DNA of 64,000 nucleotides, from the NCBI GenBank assembly GCA_050251715.1, contig JBFWMG010000001.1, positions 62,001 to 126,000 of the forward strand. The letters are read 5' to 3'. This DNA is from JBFWMG01 sp050251715 (lineage in GTDB: Bacteria; Desulfobacterota; Desulfovibrionia; Desulfovibrionales; Desulfovibrionaceae). Position 1 is the first letter of the stretch; each line of letters starts with the position of its first letter. The translations under genes and the position numbers were made by a program. Shown one piece after another: positions 52,399 through 60,223 of this stretch. Below the pieces are notes generated by a model. It was not told the DNA's origin. It made no database searches and saw only the letters and a list, made by a program, of their open reading frames with translations.

Positions 52399-53127
52399 AT
52401 GAGTCACGAGGATAAGTTGCACGACGAAAATGGCCCGGTAGAAAAGCATCCTGATACTGACAACCCGCATTCGCATCCGCCCGGTGGCGGCAGCATTTTG
52501 ATGGCGGACGAGAACATGGCTCTGATTCCCGTCGCCATCGATCTGCCGCACCCTACTGGTCGACAGGTATTGGCCGCAGCTGGGTGTCTCCCTCCTGAGG
52601 AGCATGCCCTCATCCAGCTCTTGCGGCCCGGCACGCAGTTGATCGGGCTCGAAGAGAACGTCGCGCTTCGAGAGCAGGAAGACAGTATCTTCCGGGCTTT
52701 TCGCGGCGGGGAAGTCTACCTCTTCACCATTGATGAGCACGACTACCAGTGGGGCGCTTCCGAGATCTGCGAATCGGCCTTGCGGTATTTGGCTGTAGTC
52801 CCCGACGACAAGGTTCTTGTACTGATGCTCGACGAAAAGGAGCGTGAGGTCAAGGACGGCGAACCGGTTCACCTGGCCCACAAGGGCGTTGAACATCTGC
52901 GCACCAAGCCGAAGCTGGCCACCGTCACGATCGACGGCGCTGAGAAGACCATTCCTTCCGGCGTCTACACGACGGAAGAGCTGATCCAAATTCTAGGCGT
53001 CGAGCCCGGCTATCTGCTCAACGTCATGCGGGGCGAACAGCTGGTCACGCTCCGACCGGGCGAGAAAGTGCACGTCAAGAACGGGATGGTTTTCATCAGC
53101 CAAGTCCCGGGAGGGGCGTCGTCGTAA
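52399..53127 (+). CDS. multi-ubiquitin-like protein
   Basis: 242 residues from the ATG at 52399 (GGAGGAAAAG upstream). After a polar N-terminal 45 residues come three beta-grasp-like repeats: about 48-105, about 106-170 (EVYLFTIDEHDYQW ... EPVHLAHKGVEHLRT) and about 171-235 (LATVTIDGAEKTIPSGVYTTEEL ... LRPGEKVHVKNGMVFI). The protein ends VPGG followed by ASS, so a protease must remove three residues to expose the Gly-Gly. This fits the multiubiquitin family found with E1, E2 and JAMM genes in predicted bacterial conjugation operons. It overlaps the E2 gene by one base. Confidence 0.85.
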   Translation: MSHEDKLHDENGPVEKHPDTDNPHSHPPGGGSILMADENMALIPVAIDLPHPTGRQVLAAAGCLPPEEHALIQLLRPGTQLIGLEENVALREQEDSIFRAFRGGEVYLFTIDEHDYQWGASEICESALRYLAVVPDDKVLVLMLDEKEREVKDGEPVHLAHKGVEHLRTKPKLATVTIDGAEKTIPSGVYTTEELIQILGVEPGYLLNVMRGEQLVTLRPGEKVHVKNGMVFISQVPGGASS

Positions 53128-53456
53128 TGGACACCGACAAAGAATTCCAAGCAGTAAAGGCAATCTGCGACCCCGCCGTCCTGCTCCATGAGGGCGGCAA
53201 GCCCGTTGTCTTGTTGCCCGACTTCTCGTTCCAGGCGGGCGGCAAGGACATGAAGATGGATCTTCTGCTCCATCCATCCGCCCATCTTGGTTACGCTACC
53301 CGCCTTTTTTTCAAGGAAAAGATAGGGGGGAGGGGGCAGAATTGGAATCAGCACCAGATGGTCGGCCGGGCGTGGTGGGCGCCATCCTGGCAGGGAGTGT
53401 CGGCGGAGCAGTCGTGGCCCGCCATGTTGTGCGCCCACTTGAGGGGGGTCGCATGA
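53127..53456 (+). CDS. E2-like ubiquitin-conjugating protein (family E)
   Basis: 109 residues. LLPDFSFQAGGKDMKMDLLL, GYATRLFF, NWNQHQMVGRAWWAPSWQGV and PWPAMLCAHLRGV-like ends (SWPAMLCAHLRGVA) match the Prok-E2 family E. Cys102 is the likely thioester cysteine; His76 lies in the conserved N-x-x-H element. It accepts the Ubl from the E1 and passes it on. The stop overlaps the JAMM start (ATGA). Confidence 0.8.
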   Translation: MDTDKEFQAVKAICDPAVLLHEGGKPVVLLPDFSFQAGGKDMKMDLLLHPSAHLGYATRLFFKEKIGGRGQNWNQHQMVGRAWWAPSWQGVSAEQSWPAMLCAHLRGVA

Positions 53457-53956
53457 AGATCACCTTCAAGATAACCGCCGCCCTGCTCGACGGCATACGC
53501 AAGGACCTTGATCGGCCGCATGCCTTCGCATTCGAGCGCGTGGGGTTCATCGCAGCCGGTCTTACCACCGTTGCCGGGGGCGTGATGATCCTCGCGCATG
53601 CGTATAGGCCGGTGGAGGACGGGGATTATATCCCGGACCGCACCGTCGGCGTGATGATGGGGCCGGAGGCCATCCGTAAGGCGTTGCAATGGGCCATGTG
53701 TGTACGCGTGGCGCTGTTCCATGTGCACAGCCACGGCGGCTACGGCATTCCTCGGTTCAGCGGCGTCGATCTGCGCGAGAACGCGAAGTTCGTTCCCGAC
53801 TTCTTCAAGGTTGCCCCCCAATGTGCCCATGGCGCCATCGTGTTGACCTCGGACGCGGCGAACGGTCAGATCTGGTTAGACCGGCGCCAGCCGTGCCGTC
53901 CCATCGATACCTTTTCGGTGACGGGCGTGCCGATCAAAAAATGGAGGACATCGTGA
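53453..53956 (+). CDS. JAMM/MPN metalloprotease (deubiquitinase-like)
   Basis: 167 residues from the ATG at 53453 (GAGGGGGG upstream), overlapping the E2 stop by four bases. JAMM motif complete: Glu28, H92-x-H94 followed by S103-x-x-D106 (FHVHSHGGYGIPRFSGVD). It is expected to trim the three residues after the Ubl Gly-Gly and possibly to remove Ubl from targets. Its end overlaps the E1 start by 16 bases. Confidence 0.88.
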   Translation: MKITFKITAALLDGIRKDLDRPHAFAFERVGFIAAGLTTVAGGVMILAHAYRPVEDGDYIPDRTVGVMMGPEAIRKALQWAMCVRVALFHVHSHGGYGIPRFSGVDLRENAKFVPDFFKVAPQCAHGAIVLTSDAANGQIWLDRRQPCRPIDTFSVTGVPIKKWRTS

Positions 53957-54867
53957 ACCGTCTCGGCCGCCAAAGCTTTCTCGGCTCCAACAGCGACAAG
54001 ATTCTTCAGGATTGTACCGTCGGGCTTGTCGGCCTTGGGGGCGGAGGATCCCATGTCGTCCAGCAGCTCGCACATCTGGGCGTGGGCGGATACGTTCTCG
54101 TCGACCCCGACAGGATCGATTTCACCAACACCAATCGCCTCGTTGGAGGCACACTTGCCGATGCCGAGGGCGGGAACTTGAAGGTGGCGATCGCGGAACG
54201 GGTCATTCGCGGCGTGCAACCGGACGCCAGAATTGTCTCGGTACCCACCACATGGATTACCGCAATGGACGACCTCAAGCATTGTGACGTCATTGTGGGA
54301 GCGGTAGATTCCTACGTGGGCCGGGACCAGCTTGAAGGGTTCGCGAGGCGGCACTTGATCCCCTACCTCGACATCGGCATGGACGTGCTCGACCTTGGCC
54401 AGAATGGTTATTTGATAAGCGGCCAAGTCATCATGTCCATGCCCGGCGGGCCGTGTCTGCGTTGTTGTGGTCTCGTGACCGATGAACGGCTTGCTCAGGA
54501 GGCGCAGGCATACGGTGTAGCGGGCGGTAGGCCTCAGGTCGTGTGGTCAAACGGCGTCCTGGCCTCCACAGTCGTGGGGTTGGTGGCGCAAATTATGACT
54601 CCATGGAATACGAGGCTGCCGAGATTCGTTTATTTGGAATACGACGGCAATAAAGGGGCACTGCGTCCAAGTGCCAGGATGGAATTGCTCAAAAACGTGG
54701 CCTGTCCGCACCATCCCCCTGACGAGGTTGGTGATGCATTGTTTGATATCCGTGAGCTCCTTGCGCGTCAGGAAAAGAACCGGTCGTCGAGCCTCCAGGC
54801 CAAACCGACCGAGATGAGGGGCAGGTCTCTTTGGCAGCGGTTGGTCGCTATTTTTCGAGAACGATGA
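53941..54867 (+). CDS. E1-like ThiF/MoeB family adenylyltransferase
   Basis: 308 residues from the ATG at 53941. Nucleotide-binding GLVGLGGGGSHVVQQLAHLG (about 28-47), VDPDRIDFTNTNRL (about 54-67) with the Asp and the Asn-Arg pair, and a Zn-binding CLRC with a later CPHH. It adenylates the Ubl C-terminus and forms the E1 thioester. Last gene of the Ubl-E2-JAMM-E1 operon. A second, degraded copy of its final 65 codons lies at 57009-57215. Confidence 0.92.
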   Translation: MEDIVNRLGRQSFLGSNSDKILQDCTVGLVGLGGGGSHVVQQLAHLGVGGYVLVDPDRIDFTNTNRLVGGTLADAEGGNLKVAIAERVIRGVQPDARIVSVPTTWITAMDDLKHCDVIVGAVDSYVGRDQLEGFARRHLIPYLDIGMDVLDLGQNGYLISGQVIMSMPGGPCLRCCGLVTDERLAQEAQAYGVAGGRPQVVWSNGVLASTVVGLVAQIMTPWNTRLPRFVYLEYDGNKGALRPSARMELLKNVACPHHPPDEVGDALFDIRELLARQEKNRSSSLQAKPTEMRGRSLWQRLVAIFRER

Positions 54868-54923
54868 TTTTTGATAGTCCAAGGCGCTCATAGTTGGTGA
54901 TGGGGGCTTGGTATGAGAGTGCG

Positions 54924-55166
54924 TTACGGTCGTATCATGCGGGAGAGAGGATAGCATAACCTGTTGATCCGACGCAGTGTCTTTCTATCGTCCAAGGAAT
55001 TCATGCCTCGACAGAGATTGCGTGGTTCCTGAGCCACATTATCGTCCTCTCCACAACGCATCACGTACGCCATAAGAGTCGCAAAGAACGTCGGCCTATC
55101 ATATGCGTTGGCGTCAAAAGCTATGGCGCTAAGGCGGTATCCTTTTTTTGGATTTGGTGAGTCCTT
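54924..55166 (-). other. possible degraded coding stretch
   Basis: An 80-codon open stretch between two stops without an ATG at its start (YRLSAIAFDANAYDRPTFF, then ATLMAYVMRCGEDDN) reads like protein-coding sequence but no family is recognised. Probably a remnant. The rest of 54868-55253 holds nothing I can support. Confidence 0.25.
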
Positions 55167-55253
55167 TCACCTCCGTGTTTCAAAGAGGTTATCTGTGTAT
55201 TTTTCCAATTTCAGGCGTGTACCCCATGCCATCCCATGCGTTGTACGATCAGA

Positions 55254-55465
55254 TCACATACAGGTTGTGTTTGGCGCGTGATACAGCAACATTGAAAATA
55301 TTTGGCGTCCCCGCCGCCCAGCTCCGGGTGCCGTGTTGTGCGGCATTCGGCGCGCCCAGGACAAGCATGACGCTGTCAGCCTCTCGCCCCTGCACCGCGG
55401 GGGTGGTTCCGATCCGGTCGTTGACCCACGTGCGGATGTCGATGGTGCAAGAAACACCGAGGTTT
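55254..55465 (-). pseudogene. C-terminal remnant of an SF1 (Upf1/DNA2-type) helicase
   Basis: The frame ending at the TGA at 55254-55256 reads TPAVQGREADSVMLVLGAPN, then SWAAGTPNIFNVAVSRAKHN and LYVI, which are motifs V-VI of DNA2/NAM7-type helicases (V-Q-G-x-E-x-D and N-V-A-x-S-R-A-K). A stop at about 55462 cuts it off upstream, leaving about 65 codons of a protein that normally exceeds 600. Confidence 0.7.
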
Positions 55466-55502
55466 TAAGCCCAGAGGGAGGCAAGGCATGGCAAGTCGTC
55501 GT

Positions 55503-56654
55503 TCATGAGGGCACATGCATAGGAAAGGTGGGAGATCTTTGCGCATGCACTTCATAGCCGACGTGCAACAGCCCAAAATATCCGTTGCTCCTGGCAATGG
55601 AGTAGTGCTTTTGAGAGTGTATGCTGATCTGCCCCAAGGCTGCCCCGATCAGCTCTTCGTCGAGCCCGGATGATTTTAGACGGGACGCCATGTAATGGCG
55701 GAAGATATATGCCGAGACCAGCTTCCCGTCCTCTCCCAACACCTTGACGCCCACACGTCGAAGCATGTGACTGATTGCGTTGGTTCCAAGCTGGACGAAT
55801 TCCCCATTGGTCTTGATCGGCGCGAAGACGATCATTGCTCCGCCCACCGCACGGGTGCGATCGAAGAGAAACCGAAGGAATTGGTCGGCGTTGGGATCGA
55901 ACGTGAGTGTCCTTTCCGGTAGTCCGGAAATCCTTTGCCCATCTCTGTCGAACCGTTGCTTCGCGCCCTGGATGGTTATGCGGAGCAATGCGTGGCCTTT
56001 TATGTCGACTCCTGCGATCAACTGAATGCCGAGGCTCAGTTCAGCCGGGCGGGCTCCCGTACACGCCAAGAGAATGGCGGGCACTTTCCAGCGTTCCCGT
56101 TCGCTGGTCAGGATATAGGTCAATATCTGCGAGTACCAATCGGGATGACGGCGCATCAGTTTCAGCAAATCGCTCCGCTTGCCACTTTTCCTTGGAAGTT
56201 GTTCTTGCCGTTTGATCTTGAGAATGCTGGGGACCTTTCCAGATGAGAAGGCCTGAAGCGCCTTTGCTGAGTTGAGTGTAAAACCTACTGGACAGTCCCC
56301 AGGCATCAAGTGTGCCAATAAACACTGGAAGGCCGTTCGATACATGGAGATGGTGTCCGCCTTGGGAAGCACTCCATTCTCTTTGTTTCGGAACGAGTAT
56401 TCATCAGGTAGCTTTTCGAGTCTGGCGCTTGGGGCGCACAGTTGATCCATGCCATACTGCGATACCCCGAATGCAAAGATGGGCTTACTCTTCTTCATAT
56501 ATGATCGCTTTGTCTCGTCCGTGCAGTTGTATGCTACCCGACGCTGTTCAAGGATCGCCAGCGCTTCGTTCCACCTCATCTCGTGTTCTCTTTGAAGCTC
56601 TTCTTGCTCCCCTGTGGAGAGGTCGTCCCATGCATTGGTCATATGTCTGGACAT
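55503..56654 (-). CDS. tyrosine recombinase/phage integrase-like protein, degenerate active site
   Basis: 383 residues. The C-terminal half has the recombinase order: LLACTGARPAELSLG (box I Arg, about 208), a beta-turn Lys region, YIFRHYMASRLKSSGLDEEL (box II with Arg-His but Tyr where the first His is usual) and GQISIHSQKHYSIA (Gln for the usual His; Tyr in KHY is the likely nucleophile). The N-terminus has a SAM-like core-binding segment. Substitutions make activity uncertain. It lies between the helicase remnant and excisionase-type sequences, the only integrase in the window. Confidence 0.8.
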   Translation of the reverse strand: MSRHMTNAWDDLSTGEQEELQREHEMRWNEALAILEQRRVAYNCTDETKRSYMKKSKPIFAFGVSQYGMDQLCAPSARLEKLPDEYSFRNKENGVLPKADTISMYRTAFQCLLAHLMPGDCPVGFTLNSAKALQAFSSGKVPSILKIKRQEQLPRKSGKRSDLLKLMRRHPDWYSQILTYILTSERERWKVPAILLACTGARPAELSLGIQLIAGVDIKGHALLRITIQGAKQRFDRDGQRISGLPERTLTFDPNADQFLRFLFDRTRAVGGAMIVFAPIKTNGEFVQLGTNAISHMLRRVGVKVLGEDGKLVSAYIFRHYMASRLKSSGLDEELIGAALGQISIHSQKHYSIARSNGYFGLLHVGYEVHAQRSPTFPMHVPS

Positions 56655-56915
56655 TGGTGTCTCCGTGTACGGTAAGTATGGTTACTGGACGGAATTGCTC
56701 TTTCAATCTTGCCAAAACGTATATTACCCACTGAAGAATCGGTGGGTAATGGATCTGCCCCTACTGCTGTTTCGGCGGTGGGTAAGTGATCCTCCCATAT
56801 CCCTTGATAGTGAGCGTGCAATTCGGTGGCAGGATGGCCAGTCGCCGTAGGAGCGGGATCACGGCGGGTCCCCTACTACCGATTAGGATTTCTCCCGTGT
56901 GGCTGGCGTGAAGAA
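56655..56915. other. short non-coding gap upstream of the integrase
   Basis: About 260 bases with two copies of GGTGGGTAA-like words around 56740-56785 (ACTGAAGAATCGGTGGGTAAT and CGGCGGTGGGTAAGT) that might be recombinase arm sites. No gene supported. Confidence 0.3.
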
Positions 56916-57008
56916 TTAATCTCGAGTGTGGGCTCGTGTCGCTCGGATATAGATGCCCAAGTCCGCCAGGCTGTAAACAACTCGTCGGCCGAGCTTTGAA
57001 TAGCGTAG
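56916..57008 (-). pseudogene. C-terminal remnant of an excisionase-type protein
   Basis: Ending at TAA 56916, the frame reads LRYSKLGRRVVYSLADLGIY, then IRATRAHTRD. The RYSKLGRRVVY block is the wing of AlpA/excisionase proteins (compare KYQKLGRRVVYDQRDL in the gene at 28570). The N-terminal part is lost; the sequence abuts the E1-like scar at 57009. Confidence 0.65.
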
Positions 57009-57215
57009 CACTCCCGAAGGTTCGAATGGAATTACTCAGACACACGTTCTGTCCGCGCCACCACGCTGATGAGGTCGGTGATGCTTTTTTGATATCCGCA
57101 AGTTACTCGCGCGCCAGGCAGGACTCGGAGCTCCAAGTCTCCAGGGCAAGGCGATCGAACCCCGAGACAGGTCTCTTTGGCAATGGCTGGCCGCTCTTGT
57201 CTGAGAGAGGTGAGT
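57009..57215 (+). pseudogene. degraded duplicate of the E1 3' end
   Basis: Aligned with 54659-54867 of the E1 gene. The frame reads VRMELLRHTFCPRHHADEVG followed by DAF, against ARMELLKNVACPHHPPDEVG and DAL in E1; then both continue with TTTGATATCCG and the GGCAGGTCTCTTTGGCA-like end (here GACAGGTCTCTTTGGCA). Frameshifts and missing upstream parts make it non-functional. Confidence 0.75.
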
Positions 57216-57269
57216 TCTGTAGCCCAAGTTGTTTGTGGCTTGTGGTAATGAGCAGGCATACTTTGCTAT

Positions 57270-57557
57270 TCAACGATCGCCCTGGCGAGGACGCCCAGGT
57301 TTGCGGAGGGGCGTGGACTGCCCCTGAGATGCAGGAGGTGATAATGGGTCCAGCCAATCTGCAATGTCAGACGCCCGAAAGCGCCTCGCGTGGCCGATCT
57401 TGAGGGCGGGCGGCATTCCGATGGGGTGTTGCGTCTCGCCGCTGATCCATTTCCAGATGGTGCGATGAGAGATGCCTGTAATAGCGGCGAGGTCCTTCAC
57501 GGAGATGAGAGGTCCGAGCTCGACGAGCCGTTCCCTGATGGAGATGCATGTATTCAT
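57270..57557 (-). CDS. AlpA/excisionase-like DNA-binding protein
   Basis: 95 residues from the ATG at 57557 (the frame is open further upstream without support). LISVKDLAAITGISHRTIWKWISG is the helix-turn-helix and PPALKIGHARRFRASDIADWL the wing of the AlpA family. These activate or excise integrated elements. Third protein of this type in the accessory region, on the integrase side of the tRNA fragment. Confidence 0.75.
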   Translation of the reverse strand: MNTCISIRERLVELGPLISVKDLAAITGISHRTIWKWISGETQHPIGMPPALKIGHARRFRASDIADWLDPLSPPASQGQSTPLRKPGRPRQGDR

Positions 57558-57952
57558 CGATCGCGTTCCTGCCCGTATGACAATTTGAGGCGTCCATGCA
57601 TGCCATCCCGACTCGGCGAATATTCGAAAGGCGCGTAATGGACTCCCATCCATAGACAGTACATGAGGCAAGTTGCTCCTGTTAAGCCCCCAAACGGCTT
57701 CTTGTTGTTGCATGGCAGGCCCACTTTGTAGTTTTCATACTATAAAACTACAAAGCCAATCTGTAACTAGATGGCAATATTGGTGAAAATAAATGGTACA
57801 TGCTTGAGGTAGAAGGAGGGAGGGGGCTGGGGAGATGTGCTACACACGGGACTCCTTCGGGTACGGGAATGATGGGCGCAGGTGGGTAGCGATGGGGACG
57901 GTTGGGTACAATTTGGGGTACACTGGGACGAAAAAATGAAGGGCAAACAATG

Positions 57953-57985
57953 AAAAGCGGGTGGACTGCGTCTTTGCAATCCACC
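57953..57985 (-). terminator. terminator-like hairpin behind the tRNA fragment
   Basis: On the minus strand GGTGGATTGC pairs with GCAGTCCACC (one G-U pair) around a 6-base loop and is followed by CCGCTTTTCA. It sits 19 bases after the CCA of the tRNA fragment, where a tRNA terminator would be. Confidence 0.45.
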
Positions 57986-58003
57986 AGTTTTCTTAAGGCT
58001 TTT

Positions 58004-58036
58004 TGGTGGGCCGTGTTGGGATCGAACCAACGACTC
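58004..58036 (-). other. 3' fragment of a tRNA gene, probable attachment site
   Basis: Read on the minus strand: GTC, a complete T-arm (GTTGG-TTCGATC-CCAAC), acceptor ACGGCCC, discriminator A and CCA. Upstream sequence cannot form the D-arm or 5' acceptor GGGCCGT, so it is only the 3' part of a tRNA (possibly elongator Met, not certain). Such fragments are the hallmark of att sites left by tyrosine-recombinase elements. Confidence 0.75.
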
Positions 58037-58046
58037 TCTGCTTATT

Positions 58047-58507
58047 ATGGCATATGGTCGGGCCAATATCCCCATGGAGCTCATGGCTGCCTGGGGAGGT
58101 GCGGACAACGACACCCTGCGCACCATGCGTTTTGAACGGCTTGATGCGGCGCCAAACGACTATGACCTTGCCAGGAGGTGTTGGCCGCGCACAAGAACGG
58201 GAAGGATTTGCTGGTGCAGGAATATGTTGCCGCCAAGAGGGCGAATGGCACACCAGCGGCCCTTGCGCGCGCATTGATGGTTGCCGGGTTTTCCAATCCC
58301 AATGCCGTGTCTGATGCGTTTCTGGAAGAGTATGAAGACGCTGCCGGATTCCTTGGAGGTGCGCGCAAAGCCGCGCACTATGCTTACGAACGTAACGTGT
58401 GGGCGCGGCATTGGTACGGGGAGATGTGCGCGGCGAAGGAACCGGAAGAGTTTTGGCGGTTTTCCGTCTTATTTTGCAAGGTGGTGGATGGGCGGTTCTA
58501 CTCCTGA
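58047..58507 (+). pseudogene. frameshifted hypothetical gene
   Basis: The frame from 58047 (MAYGRANIPMELMAAWGG and on to FERLDAAPNDYDLA) runs into the second frame (EVLAAHKNGKDLLVQEY to the stop at 58507) if one base is restored near 58160. The joined product would be about 153 residues, helical, without recognised family. The break may be a true mutation or a sequencing error. It begins ten bases after the tRNA fragment. Confidence 0.5.
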
Positions 58508-58899
58508 CAATGCGAATACCATGACCAAGCCGAACCGATGCGGCTATTTGCCAACAGCCTTGACTCCACGGTGAAGCACCGCCTTGGGAAGTGGGAGGGA
58601 AAACGCCAAAAGACGTTGTTCGGCGGAAAACTGCCACCAGCGGTGTTTTTGGGCCGCAACTAGCCGAGCAACGCAGGCTTGGAGCGCTGGAGGTGTGGGG
58701 GGCTGGAAGGGGACAGAAGAGAATGGATCCGAAGTGAGAACGCGTTTAGGATAAAGAGCTTCAAACAATATGCTGAAGATATTCATTGTTTTTGAGGTGA
58801 GGATGAGGTTCTGGGAGAGCGGTTCCCGCTAATTAAATCTGTAAAATTGCGCTTCCTCTTATTTAAAAAATCATATAAATTTTAATTAAGGAGTTTGGC
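58508..58899. other. non-coding gap upstream of fic
   Basis: About 390 bases without a supported gene. The last 70 bases are very AT-rich (TTATTTAAAAAATCATATAAATTTTAATT) and should hold the fic promoter. Confidence 0.4.
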
Positions 58900-60090
58900 A
58901 TGAAGCGCAATACCACGGGAAGATACGAGGTAACGGTCGCTGGTGGAGAGCAGGTGAAGGCGTTCATCCCTGATCCTCTGCCGCCGGATCCGGAGATTGT
59001 CTTCGACAGGCGGTTGGTGGAGAAGCTCTCCCAGGCGTCCTTGGCTCTTGGCCGGCTGGATAGCCTCTCATTGTTTCCTGACCTCAACCTTTTCCTTTAT
59101 CAATATGTGCGGCGGGAAGCGGTGCTGTCGTCCCAAATCGAGGGGACGCAGTCCACTTTGGACGATCTCCTGACCTTTGAGGACGGCGACGCGCCGGGCG
59201 TGCCGTTTGACGATGTGATTGAGGTGTCCAACTACGTGGCCGCGTTGGAATACGGTTTCAACCGCCTTTTCAAGGACGACTTTCCTTTGTCGCTCCGGCT
59301 CATCAAGGAAATGCATGAAAAGTTGCTGTCCAGTGGGCGAGGCAGTGAAAAGACTCCCGGCGAATTCAAGCGCTCGCAAAACTGGCTGGGTGGGGACCGT
59401 CCTACTAATGCGGCTTTTGTTCCGACTCCTCCGCATGAAACCCTGACGGCGATGGGGGCGTTGGAGTCGTTCCTTCATGACAGGACGCATGCCTTCCCCC
59501 CCCTGATTGTCGCGGGGCTAGCCCATGTCCAATTCGAGACCATTCACCCGTTCCTGGATGGCAACGGAAGGTTGGGACGCATGCTCATTCCCCTGATTCT
59601 ATGCGAGCGGGGCGTGCTGCGCGAACCGTCTCTGTACCTCAGTTTATTTTTCAAGGCGAACAGGGCCGCGTATTACGGTCGGTTGCAGCATGTCCGGGAG
59701 GACGGAGATTGGGAAGGGTGGCTTGAGTTTTTCCTGGAGGGCGTGGCCGTGACGGCCACCAATGCCGTGGATACCGCCCGTCAGATGAACATGGTCTACC
59801 AGAGGGATCGCGAAAAGCTACTTTCCGCCGGTAAGGCGACTTCGGGCATTATGAGGACTCATGAATGCATGTTTGGCCGCATCTCTGCCAATGCCGCCCG
59901 CATTGCAGCTGTCACGGAGTTGAGTCCGCCGACGATCAACACGGCACTACAGACGCTGGCGGACTTTGGTATCGTGCGAGAAACGACTGGCAAGCAGCGG
60001 GGCAAACGATATCTCTACGGTGAGGTGCATGCCGCGTTGTCCTCGGAACTTGGTGATTTTGTGCAGCAGCGAGGCACGGTTTTTCGGTAG
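58900..60090 (+). CDS. Fic family protein (AMPylator-type) with C-terminal winged helix
   Basis: 396 residues; AAGGAG six bases before the ATG. Fic_N domain with the inhibitory motif SSQIEGTQST (SxxxEG) at about residue 70, the Fic core with HPFLDGNGRLGRML (about 214-227; catalytic His and the phosphate-binding loop intact), and a C-terminal winged helix (ELSPPTINTALQTLADFGIV). Intact class II Fic proteins transfer AMP, or another nucleotide moiety, to protein hydroxyls and are kept off by the N-terminal glutamate. No antitoxin gene is adjacent, as expected for self-inhibited class II. Confidence 0.93.
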   Translation: MKRNTTGRYEVTVAGGEQVKAFIPDPLPPDPEIVFDRRLVEKLSQASLALGRLDSLSLFPDLNLFLYQYVRREAVLSSQIEGTQSTLDDLLTFEDGDAPGVPFDDVIEVSNYVAALEYGFNRLFKDDFPLSLRLIKEMHEKLLSSGRGSEKTPGEFKRSQNWLGGDRPTNAAFVPTPPHETLTAMGALESFLHDRTHAFPPLIVAGLAHVQFETIHPFLDGNGRLGRMLIPLILCERGVLREPSLYLSLFFKANRAAYYGRLQHVREDGDWEGWLEFFLEGVAVTATNAVDTARQMNMVYQRDREKLLSAGKATSGIMRTHECMFGRISANAARIAAVTELSPPTINTALQTLADFGIVRETTGKQRGKRYLYGEVHAALSSELGDFVQQRGTVFR

Positions 60091-60223
60091 TATTTGCTGA
60101 CGTGCGCGATTCCACTTTAGGGACTTCCGATGTATCTCGAGAGTGAGAAGGTTATTCTGTGTTCTTGCTGGGCGTTTGCTACCCCTGGTAAGCACTGCGC
60201 ACATATGAAGGGAGGAGAACACA

